A stretch of 64,000 nt of DNA from PoT sp049331405 (lineage in GTDB: Bacteria > Planctomycetota > Planctomycetia > Isosphaerales > Isosphaeraceae): positions 8,618,001-8,682,000 of the forward strand of contig NZ_CP186274.1 in the NCBI RefSeq assembly GCF_049331405.1, in the 5' to 3' direction. This document shows positions 26,382-33,585 of this stretch, piece by piece; the first letter of the stretch is position 1; every line of letters begins with the position of its first letter. Made by a program: the position numbers and the translations under genes. Under the pieces are notes generated by a model. It searched no databases and was not told the DNA's origin. It saw only the letters and a list, made by a program, of their open reading frames with translations.

Positions 26382-27212
26382 GTGTTCTACATCGACCCCC
26401 ACATCCACATGGTCTCGCGAACGACCGACGACTATAAGCGGATGGCGCTGGCGGGTTGCAGGATGATCAGCGAGCCGGCGTTCTGGGCCGGGTTCGATCG
26501 GTCGGGGGTGGAGGGGTTTCGGGACTACTTCCGACAGCTCACCGGGTTCGAGCGAAGCCGGGCCAAGCTGTATGGGATCGAGCACCTCTGCTGGCTCTGC
26601 ATCAACGCCAAAGAGGCGGAGAACGTCTCGCTCGCGCGTGAGGTCATCGCGATGATCCCCGAGTTCCTCGACGACCCGAGCGTCCTCGGCATCGGCGAGA
26701 TCGGGCTCAACAAGAACACGCGGAACGAGGCGACGGTCTTCCTCGAGCACCTCGACCTGGCCGCGAAGACTAACGAGATGATCTTGGTGCATACCCCGCA
26801 CCTGGCCGACAAGTACCAGGGGACCCGGATGATCCTGGACATGCTCCGGGACGACTCCAGGATCGTGCCCGAGCGCGTCTGCATCGACCACGTCGAGGAG
26901 CACACGATCCGGCTCGCCCTCGACGCGGGGCACTGGGTCGGGATGACGCTCTATCCCATCTCCAAATGCACGCCCGCCCGCGCGGCCGACATGATCGAGA
27001 CGTTCGGCACCGAGCGGATCATGGTGAACTCGGCCGGCGACTGGGGCCACAGCGATCCGCTCGCCGTCCCCGAGCTCATCTTCGAGCTCAAGACCCGGGG
27101 CCACGACGAGGCCCTGATCCGGAAGGTCGTCTACGAGAATCCGCTGACCTTCTTCTCGCAGTGCGCACGGTTCCAGCATTCGCTCGGAGCCGGGGTGCTC
27201 ACCGAGGCCTGA
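26382..27212 (+). CDS. TatD-fold metal-dependent hydrolase, EboB-like
   Basis: 276 residues. It opens FYIDPHIHM, whose two His are the first metal ligands of the amidohydrolase fold. GIGEIGLN (Glu ligand), LVHTPH and VCIDHVEEH (later His/Asp ligands) and a C-terminal NSAGDWGHSDP follow. The sequence style (MVSRTTDDYKRMALAGC) is that of the TatD-like protein of the ebo gene set and not of housekeeping TatD nuclease. The start is a GTG at 26382, decided by a perfect AAGGAGG (26367-26373) with an 8-nt spacer; longer frames upstream lack this. An EboC-like prenyltransferase gene lies 1.6 kb away on the other strand. Confidence 0.82.
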   Translation: MFYIDPHIHMVSRTTDDYKRMALAGCRMISEPAFWAGFDRSGVEGFRDYFRQLTGFERSRAKLYGIEHLCWLCINAKEAENVSLAREVIAMIPEFLDDPSVLGIGEIGLNKNTRNEATVFLEHLDLAAKTNEMILVHTPHLADKYQGTRMILDMLRDDSRIVPERVCIDHVEEHTIRLALDAGHWVGMTLYPISKCTPARAADMIETFGTERIMVNSAGDWGHSDPLAVPELIFELKTRGHDEALIRKVVYENPLTFFSQCARFQHSLGAGVLTEA

Positions 27213-27227
27213 CCCTCAAATCAAGGT

Positions 27228-27263
27228 CCGATCGGCGAGGAGGTCATCTACCTCGCCGATCGG
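27228..27263. terminator. Bidirectional terminator hairpin
   Basis: A perfect 13-bp inverted repeat, CCGATCGGCGAGG / CCTCGCCGATCGG, with a 10-base loop. It sits between the stops of the convergent EboB-like and lipoprotein genes. Confidence 0.75.
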
Positions 27264-27272
27264 TCGAAAGCG

Positions 27273-27506
27273 TCAGCCGAGCGGTTCGAGCCGACCAGGT
27301 TCCCGCAGGCTGATGGGCTGCCCCACCTGCCTGAGCGGGACCTTGCGATTCTTGCCCTTGGCCTCCGGCAGTTCGGGCTCCGGTTGGGGTTGATAAGCGC
27401 CCGGAGGAGGGACGGACGGTGCGCTCGGGCCGTTCGGGTTCGAGTCGCAACCGAACGAGCCGGTCGCTACCCCCACGAGTGCAGTAAGAATCAGCCTACG
27501 ATCCAT
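27273..27506 (-). CDS. Small Pro-rich lipoprotein
   Basis: 77 residues. Lipoprotein signal ILTALVGVATGSFGC with lipidated Cys20, followed by a Pro/Gln/Glu-rich extended region (PSVPPPGAYQPQPEPELPE) and a basic end (KGKNRKVPLRQVGQPISLREPG). No known domain. It lies 34 nt behind a DUF1559 gene, an arrangement repeated at 52.8-54.3 kb, so the pair may work together at the envelope. AAGGGGA precedes the ATG. Confidence 0.8.
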   Translation of the reverse strand: MDRRLILTALVGVATGSFGCDSNPNGPSAPSVPPPGAYQPQPEPELPEAKGKNRKVPLRQVGQPISLREPGRLEPLG

Positions 27507-27540
27507 AAGGTCCCCTTGCTGACTGTCGGATCGACGGTCT

Positions 27541-28605
27541 CTAAAAGGCGTCGGCCGAGATCACCTCGGACGTGTCCCTGGTCCCGAGTGCGCGGTAGGT
27601 CGCCAGGTCGATCGACTCCTTGAGGAACCTCACGGAGCCGTCGCCGAACAGGAACTGCGCCCCGCCGGGATGCTGGCTTCTGAACCCCCACTGGCCGTAA
27701 TCCTTGTACTTCGGGCTATCCACCCAGGCCCGGTGGTCGTACGTGTCGGGCCAGTGGGTCTCGGGCGGTAGGGGATTGATCCCCCCGTCGGGATAGTCGC
27801 CGATCATCAAATTGGCGTTGATCCTTGGCACCTCGTATGCGAACCCTTGCGGCCTGGTCGTGGCGGCGGCGAGGGACGAGATGTTGTAGGCGAAGACGCT
27901 CCAGTTGTTGCAGAACCAGTCCGGGTCGTTGCGGAACCGAGACGACTCACCGGCGAAGATGGTCGAGCTCAGGCCGTCGCTGAACGCCGAGGAACCATAG
28001 GCCGTGTACGTGTCGAAGGCACCATTGCCGAGGTCCTGGTTCCAGCACTCCGGGCCTGCGTAGTAGGCGATGGTGTTCCAGGTCCCGCCGGAAGGGAAGT
28101 AGGAGGTCTGAGAGTAGGCGATCGGGCCGGGGCCGAGCTTCGAAGTTCGAAGCTCGTCGCTGGGGCAGATGTAATTGGAGATGGTGGAACCGAGTGCCGT
28201 GCTATTGCACGCGCCGGCGTTCACACCGGCGACGAATATCCCATCGGCCCGGAGATTGAAATTGATCGCGTTGTAGACGTTCGCCTGTTCCATGTAACCG
28301 AGGATCAGGGCGAGCATCGTGAAATCCCGGGGCGAGCCGGTGCCGGAGTGGACGATCACCCCGCCGCAGTTGGTCGCACCGTCCGCCGCGCTGTACATGA
28401 TCGCGCCCGAGGGGAAGGAGCCCTGGGCACTTTCATAGTTGGCGATCGCGAGCCCCATCTGCTTGAGGTTGTTCTGGCACTGGGAGCGTCGCGCCGCCTC
28501 GCGTGCGGCCTGCACGGCCGGAAGCAGGAGGCCGACCAGCACGCCGATGATCGCGATGACGACCAGTAATTCGATGAGCGTGAATCCGCGGCGTGGTTGT
28601 GTCAT
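27541..28605 (-). CDS. DUF1559 protein with prepilin-type N-terminus
   Basis: 354 residues. RRGFTLIELLVVIAIIGVLVGLLLP is the type IV pilin/type II pseudopilin leader and helix, with processing expected at G-F in RRGFTLIE. AVQAAREAARRSQCQNNLKQMGLAI is the family hallmark. The C-terminal part has QHPGGAQFLFGDGSVRFLKESID and ends EVISADAF. DUF1559 proteins are a large planctomycete paralogue family, presumed to be pseudopilin-like surface proteins exported by the GspF-type machinery; their job is unknown. It leads a two-gene unit with the small lipoprotein. Confidence 0.93.
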   Translation of the reverse strand: MTQPRRGFTLIELLVVIAIIGVLVGLLLPAVQAAREAARRSQCQNNLKQMGLAIANYESAQGSFPSGAIMYSAADGATNCGGVIVHSGTGSPRDFTMLALILGYMEQANVYNAINFNLRADGIFVAGVNAGACNSTALGSTISNYICPSDELRTSKLGPGPIAYSQTSYFPSGGTWNTIAYYAGPECWNQDLGNGAFDTYTAYGSSAFSDGLSSTIFAGESSRFRNDPDWFCNNWSVFAYNISSLAAATTRPQGFAYEVPRINANLMIGDYPDGGINPLPPETHWPDTYDHRAWVDSPKYKDYGQWGFRSQHPGGAQFLFGDGSVRFLKESIDLATYRALGTRDTSEVISADAF

Positions 28606-28773
28606 GAGGCTTCACCGGGGAGCCTGCGATGCGCACGCGGCCGAACGATCCGCGCGGGCTCGAATAAGCATGACACCCCGAACGCGTGGATGCAAGCGAC
28701 AATCGCGTGACACTATAAGGACCAATCGGATTCAAGAAGCATCAAGCGATTATCAAAGAGGTGACGGGCGATC

Positions 28774-29697
28774 TCAGGTGGAATAGAGCCAACGCCCCAA
28801 CCTGTACGCGGGGAACCAGAGGACGGCAACCGCCAGGGCATGGGCCGGCCCCCTCACGGCCGCGACGACGCCCACATTGAGCCAGACGAGCGACAGCACG
28901 CCCGTCTTCACCGCGCGTTGCAAGGTCCCGGGCACCGGGTTGCGTAGCGCCCGGAGGTCGGCCCGATTCACGATCGCCGCGACCAAGAGCAGGACAACAA
29001 GCCCGACGATCAGCGAGGTGACCTGACTTGCGCCCGCCAATGACTTCGCCCAGAACGAAGCCCCGATCAGCCCCAGGAAAGCGAGGTCCTGGAGCACGAC
29101 CCCGGCGACCACACCGCGGGTCTGTCCGCTCTCGGTCTCGGATCGGCTGATCCAGGTCACGCCGACAATGAACAGGGCGAGCGAGCCCGCCACGAGCCAG
29201 CCGGCGGGACCGCCGAGGTTCTCGGCCTGGCTCATTCCCAGGAGCAGGTTGAGGCCCCGGCAGGCCCCCATTACTTCGGGGCCGAGCACGGTCCGCTTCG
29301 CGCCGGCGTCGTAGGCGAAAACGCAAGCGGCCAGGGCAATCGCAACCAGGAAGCTCATCAGTGAGCCGCTCATGGCAGCGAGGATCGGCCCCAGCAGGAG
29401 GAGACCGGCGCCCAGGCTGGTGGCGAATCGGCGCGAGATCCGGCCCGAGGGCAGGGGGCGTTGGGGACGCTCGCGGAGGTCGATCTCGTAGTCGAAGACA
29501 TCGTTCAGTGCGATCCCAGCGGCATAGATCGACATCGAGGCCAGCACCAGCGGCAGCCAGCGCCCGGGGTGCTCGAGCGTCCCCATCGCCAGCAGCCATC
29601 CCGCGAGGCTATCGGCGGCCGCCGTGAAGACGTTGGGGAGCCGGACGAGCTGAAAATAGGGCTTGAGCCTGACCGCTAACGTGTTGGATCGATCCAT
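28774..29697 (-). CDS. UbiA-family prenyltransferase, EboC-like
   Basis: 307 residues with about nine membrane helices. YFQLVRLPNVFTAAADSLAG is the EboC-type start. The first Asp-rich motif is NDVFDYEIDLRERPQRPLPSG (the UbiA NDxxDxxxD variant), and the second polyprenyl site is seen as YDAGAKRTVLGPEVMGACRGLN. The end (VWLNVGVVAAVRGPAHALAVAVLW) also matches EboC rather than MenA or UbiA. Start ATG 29697 is preferred over an upstream in-frame ATG at 29787. In known ebo sets this gene adjoins eboB; here a DUF1559 gene and a lipoprotein lie between. Confidence 0.85.
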   Translation of the reverse strand: MDRSNTLAVRLKPYFQLVRLPNVFTAAADSLAGWLLAMGTLEHPGRWLPLVLASMSIYAAGIALNDVFDYEIDLRERPQRPLPSGRISRRFATSLGAGLLLLGPILAAMSGSLMSFLVAIALAACVFAYDAGAKRTVLGPEVMGACRGLNLLLGMSQAENLGGPAGWLVAGSLALFIVGVTWISRSETESGQTRGVVAGVVLQDLAFLGLIGASFWAKSLAGASQVTSLIVGLVVLLLVAAIVNRADLRALRNPVPGTLQRAVKTGVLSLVWLNVGVVAAVRGPAHALAVAVLWFPAYRLGRWLYST

Positions 29698-29916
29698 CAC
29701 CACAACGACTTTCGAGGAGACGCGGAGGGCCCACCACGGAATCGGAACGTTCCGGCGAGGATGTCGGGCGTTGACACCCCTCATCATAACTCAAATTTCC
29801 GGGCCGATCCGACATTTCGCCGACGCTCCCGGAGCGAACCCGAACCTACGCCCTCGGGTCGGTATCCATGCGACCGATCTTGGCCGACGGTTCGACCAAC
29901 GTTCGCCGGGTGGAGC

Positions 29917-30189
29917 GTGCGCCTGCCCTGGCGGGACATTCGGCGGAACCTCGGGAGGGAGGATCGTTCGAGCGTCCTGGAGATTTCCAACCTCTCCACC
30001 GGGTATTGCCCCGAACCGGATTCGTGGGATGCCGTCGCGAGGGTCCTCGACGCGCTAGGAATCTCCCACCCCGGCCGATTCACCTCAGAAATTCAACTTC
30101 GCAAGTGTGAGCATTGTTCGGAGAGGAACGTCGTGAAAGACGGGAGCCTCGTCTGCCAGGTCTGCGGCCACAACCTGCCCATGTCCTGA
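29917..30189 (+). CDS. Small zinc-ribbon protein, possibly truncated
   Basis: From GTG 29917 the frame gives 90 residues: VRLPWRDIRRNLGRED, then SSVLEISNLSTGY, DSWDAVARVLDALGISHPG and a zinc ribbon CEHCSERNVVKDGSLVCQVCG. Cys pairs CxxC-16-CxxC are intact. Similar small planctomycete proteins (VKDxxFVCxxCxxxLP) usually end WNF; this one ends HNLPMS, so the tail may be lost. The start is uncertain because the frame is open upstream to 29761. A decayed DinB gene follows 36 nt later. Confidence 0.5.
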   Translation: MRLPWRDIRRNLGREDRSSVLEISNLSTGYCPEPDSWDAVARVLDALGISHPGRFTSEIQLRKCEHCSERNVVKDGSLVCQVCGHNLPMS

Positions 30190-30225
30190 AATTTCGCCAA
30201 AGGCCCGAGTTGGGATTGAACCAGG

Positions 30226-30581
30226 ATGAGCGAGAGCCCGTTCCGGGAGACGATCGCCGAGGTCAGGGAGACGTTGCTCGGTGTAGCAGCGGAGGTCGAC
30301 ACCTGGTTCGACAGGCCCGAGGAAGTCCGATGCTATCGTCGACGGCGCGGAGGATGGACCATCGATGAAGTGCTCGAGCATATCACCCTCACGAATCAGT
30401 ACCTCTTGCTCGTGATCCGGAAATCGACCAGCAAGGCGATCAGGAGGGCCGGACGGGGCGCCTCGATACGTGCCGGGGAGAGCAACCTGCGACTCCTCGA
30501 CCCGATCGCTCGTTCTCCTGGCATAGACCCGAGCACATGGAGCCCTCGAACGCGAAGAGACAGCCACCCCAAACGAACTGA
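30226..30581 (+). pseudogene. DinB-like (YfiT/DUF1569-type) gene, frameshifted and truncated
   Basis: The first frame from ATG 30226 gives a good DinB-fold N-terminus (FRETIAEVRETLLGVAAEVDTWF, then GGWTIDEVLEHITLTNQYLLLV with the conserved His). It then drifts near 30510-30520. The shifted frame gives WHRPEHMEPSNAKRQPPQTN and stops at 30579-30581. RPEHMEPS is the usual second conserved motif of these proteins, which confirms one frameshift. The remaining C-terminal helix bundle is missing, and an AT-rich non-coding stretch follows to 30660. Confidence 0.75.
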
Positions 30582-30660
30582 TCTACGATTTCACAATAAT
30601 ATTTTCAATACTCTAAGGTTCCAATTCGTTGACTTAATTGCAGCTCTCGGCGGGAAATAG

Positions 30661-30698
30661 AAAAGGGGGAGCCGGTCTTCAACGACCGGCTCCCCCTA
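30661..30698 (-). terminator. Rho-independent terminator of the second DUF1559 gene
   Basis: A 13-bp perfect stem GGGGGAGCCGGTC / GACCGGCTCCCCC with a 6-base loop. On the minus strand it is followed by TTTTCTATTT, 37 nt after the DUF1559 stop at 30735. Confidence 0.9.
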
Positions 30699-30734
30699 AG
30701 CTTGAACTGCATTCATTTGCCGCGAGGGAGTCAC

Positions 30735-31850
30735 TCAGTACGCGTCGGCGCTGATGACTTCGCCACCCGAGCGGGTGGAAAGGGCCTGGAAGACGCCGAT
30801 CTTGGTTCCGGGGGCGATGCTCCAGATCTGGTTCGTGCCGTCGACGGAGGTCACGCCGTCGGGGATCTGGTCGCCGTAGGAGGTCGTGTTGCCCTGGCCG
30901 AAGCCCCACGAGTCGATCGAGTTCTTGATGAACCGGACCGAGCCGTCGCAGAAGGCGAAGTTGACGCCGCCCGGGTGGAGGCTCGTGGCGCACTCGGGGT
31001 AATAGTAGAGGGCCTTGGTCGGGTCGGTGCTGACCCTTAGGCCTGTGATGCTCGAGGTGCCGACGTTCGGGGGATAGAAGGTCGTGAGCAGGGTGTCGAA
31101 GTAGAGGCCGGTCTGCCACGAGGTGTCGGAGTTGTAGTACTTGGGGGAGAACTTGGCGAACAGACCGTGCGACTTCTCACCGTAGAGGAACGTGTTGCTG
31201 GTGCCGTCGGTGATCTTGCTGATCGAGACGGTGCCGTCGTGCGTGATCACGCCGCTCTGGCCCTGCTGGCTGGCGATCGGCTTGCCGACATAGTAGTTCG
31301 AAGAGAAAGTCCCCTGGTTGCCGCCATAGGACGTGAAGTACTGGAGGTAGATGTTCGTCGAGGGAACCACGTCGAACTGGAACGAGGCATTCGGCGTGGT
31401 GGAGCTGATGTACTGCGGGTCGGTGTTCGTGTCGCTGGGGCAGATCAGCATCGACAGCTTGATGCCGGCGACCGTGTAGTTGTCGACGTTGGCGTAGGTC
31501 AGGCTGAAATTGACGCAGTTATACAGGGCCGACTGCTCGGAGAATGGCAGGATGCGGACGAAGCTGCTGAAGTTGTTGCGGTAGTACGGCTTCGCGGCCG
31601 AGCCCTTGACCGGGTCGTTCACCGAGTACGACGCGGCGGGGAAGCAGGTGTGAGTCGATTCATAGTTACTTGCGGCTAAGGCGAGCTGCTTCAGGTTGTT
31701 GACGCACTGCATCCTGCGGGCGGCTTCGCGAGCCGACTGGACGGCGGGCAGCAATAAAGCGATCAGGACGGCGATGATGGCGATGACGACCAGGAGTTCA
31801 ATCAGCGTGAACCCGGCGCGACGACGAGAACCGACGGAAGTCCGGAGCAT
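30735..31850 (-). CDS. DUF1559 protein with prepilin-type N-terminus
   Basis: 371 residues. RRAGFTLIELLVVIAIIAVLIALLLP leader/helix, then SAREAARRMQCVNNLKQLALAA. The middle is rich in Tyr, Ser, Thr and Asn, as expected for an exported beta-rich domain, with ICPSDTNTDPQY (conserved CPSD region), a GTSNTFLYGEKSHG segment and HPGGVNFAFCDGSVRFIKNSID. It ends GGEVISADAY. It forms a single-gene unit with its own strong ribosome site (AGGAG, 8 nt before ATG) and terminator. Confidence 0.93.
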   Translation of the reverse strand: MLRTSVGSRRRAGFTLIELLVVIAIIAVLIALLLPAVQSAREAARRMQCVNNLKQLALAASNYESTHTCFPAASYSVNDPVKGSAAKPYYRNNFSSFVRILPFSEQSALYNCVNFSLTYANVDNYTVAGIKLSMLICPSDTNTDPQYISSTTPNASFQFDVVPSTNIYLQYFTSYGGNQGTFSSNYYVGKPIASQQGQSGVITHDGTVSISKITDGTSNTFLYGEKSHGLFAKFSPKYYNSDTSWQTGLYFDTLLTTFYPPNVGTSSITGLRVSTDPTKALYYYPECATSLHPGGVNFAFCDGSVRFIKNSIDSWGFGQGNTTSYGDQIPDGVTSVDGTNQIWSIAPGTKIGVFQALSTRSGGEVISADAY

Positions 31851-32159
31851 GAGGCTCTCTCCTAGGGGATCACTCTATCAACAAATTTACGAGATTGATC
31901 CGATCACACGACGGTGCGCGTGACGGCACGACGTTCAAGCTGATGCGGGACCCCTGGGGTGGGTGCCGATGACACGGTCCCGAGACGCCCATTATATGGG
32001 GTTCGCAGAAGCAGGCGCTTGAAGATCGTGTGAAATTCAGATCATGATTTCTTGCGTGATGGATCCTTGGGAGAGAATCTCGGACCCGCTCGCGCGTCGG
32101 AAAGCACAACAATCATAGATCACCGCATTCAAGAATCCGCGCGGAAAATCGAGGAAAAT
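31851..32159. other. Divergent intergenic region before DUF1559 and photolyase genes
   Basis: About 309 bp with lower GC than the coding DNA. It must carry promoters for both neighbours. The photolyase frame is open from 32052, but the residues before 32160 do not look like that family. No repeat or RNA seen. Confidence 0.5.
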
Positions 32160-33563
32160 GTGTCCCGAATCGAAAAACGCCTGCAAGAAGACCCTCGCGT
32201 TCATTCCTACGCGAGCGGGCAACCCGATTCTCAAGGTGGATATGTTCTCTATTGGATGCAACGCTCTCAGCGTGGGGTCGACAATGCGGCCCTGAACTGG
32301 GCGATCGAGCTCGGAAACGAACTTAAACAACCCGTCCTGACGGTTTTCGGGCTCACCGCCGACTATCCGGGGGCACAACGCCGGCATTATCGATTCCTGA
32401 TCGAAGGACTTGTGGATGCCCGCAAGGACCTCGCCTCGCGAGGCGTCCCGCTCGTCGTGAGGATGGGGACTCCCGACGACGTCGTGTTGGAATTAATCAA
32501 CGAATCTCGTCCTTCAGTCGTGTTCACGGACGAGAATCCTGTTCGAATCGGTCAGCACTGGCGTTCGCGACTCGCCGGAGAATTGACAGTTCCCTTCTAC
32601 TCCATCGATGCCGACGTCGTCGTCCCGACCTCGCTCTTCCCCAAGGAGGAGTACGCGGCGAGGACCCTGAGGCCGAAAATCCACAAAGTCTTGAGTGCAT
32701 ACTTGAGGCCGATTGACAATCCCAGGGCCCGGAATCGATGGGAGGCGGGGGATGCGCCGAAAGGGGAAGATATCGAAGTTGAAGTTCTGCTCAAAAAATT
32801 ACGCGTCGGCGGAGCTTCCGACGTCCAGGGCTATCGGGGAGGCTCGGAGGAGGCGAAGGAGCGGCTCGCTCGATTCGTTAAGGAACGCCTGCCGGAATAT
32901 GCATGGAAGCGGAACGAGCCGACGCCCTACTGCACGAGCGAACTCTCGGCGCATCTCCACTTCGGCCACATCAATCCCATCACCATCGCTCTGGCGGTTC
33001 AGGGGAGCGCCGCCCCGAGCGAGTGCATCGACGGCTATCTCGAGGAGTTGATCGTGAGGCGGGAGCTGGCGATCAACTTCGTCGCAAGGAACCCCGACTA
33101 TGACAGCCTCCAAGGTTGCCCCGAGTGGGCCTTGAAGACCCTCACCAAGCATGCCGGCGACCCCCGGCCTTTTACTTATACCTTCAAACAACTGGATCAA
33201 GGCAAGACGCACGACCCGCTCTGGAACGCCTCCCAGAAGGAGATGGTCCTCACGGGGAGGATGCACAACTACCTGAGGATGTACTGGGCGAAGAAGATCC
33301 TCGAGTGGAGCCCCGACGCCGAGACGGCCTTCAAGGTCGCCGTCGAACTCAACGACACTTACGAGATGGACGGGCGCGACCCCAACGGCTATGCCGGGAT
33401 CGCCTGGGCGATCGGCGGCAAGCACGATCGCCCCTGGCCCGAGCGGCCCATCTTCGGCACCGTCCGGTTCATGAGCTACGAGAGCACGCGGAAGAAATTC
33501 GACTCCGAGGCCTACATCGCCCGCGTCCGCGGCCTGGAGCAGGGAGAGCAAGCCGAGGACTGA
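32160..33563 (+). CDS. phr: Class II deoxyribodipyrimidine (CPD) photolyase
   Basis: 467 residues, the normal class II length. The N-terminal part (GGYVLYWMQRSQRGVDNAAL and QPVLTVFGLTADYPGA) is the class II antenna domain. The FAD domain includes YCTSELSAHLHFGHINPITIAL, LEELIVRRELAINFV and KEMVLTGRMHNYLRMYWAKKILEWS, then NDTYEMDGRDPNGYAGIAWAIGG, all class II signatures. The enzyme uses blue light to split cyclobutane pyrimidine dimers. A GTG at 32160 with GAGGA just upstream is chosen. A TTG at 32052 would add 36 atypical residues. Convergent with the first DUF4159 gene, 22 bp between stops. Confidence 0.93.
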   Translation: MSRIEKRLQEDPRVHSYASGQPDSQGGYVLYWMQRSQRGVDNAALNWAIELGNELKQPVLTVFGLTADYPGAQRRHYRFLIEGLVDARKDLASRGVPLVVRMGTPDDVVLELINESRPSVVFTDENPVRIGQHWRSRLAGELTVPFYSIDADVVVPTSLFPKEEYAARTLRPKIHKVLSAYLRPIDNPRARNRWEAGDAPKGEDIEVEVLLKKLRVGGASDVQGYRGGSEEAKERLARFVKERLPEYAWKRNEPTPYCTSELSAHLHFGHINPITIALAVQGSAAPSECIDGYLEELIVRRELAINFVARNPDYDSLQGCPEWALKTLTKHAGDPRPFTYTFKQLDQGKTHDPLWNASQKEMVLTGRMHNYLRMYWAKKILEWSPDAETAFKVAVELNDTYEMDGRDPNGYAGIAWAIGGKHDRPWPERPIFGTVRFMSYESTRKKFDSEAYIARVRGLEQGEQAED

Positions 33564-33585
33564 TGGGCCTCGAGCTTCACGGGCG

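Noticed and set aside
32052..32159. TTG start 36 codons upstream of the photolyase
   Set aside because: The extension is poorly protein-like and class II photolyases do not have it; GTG 32160 has a better context.
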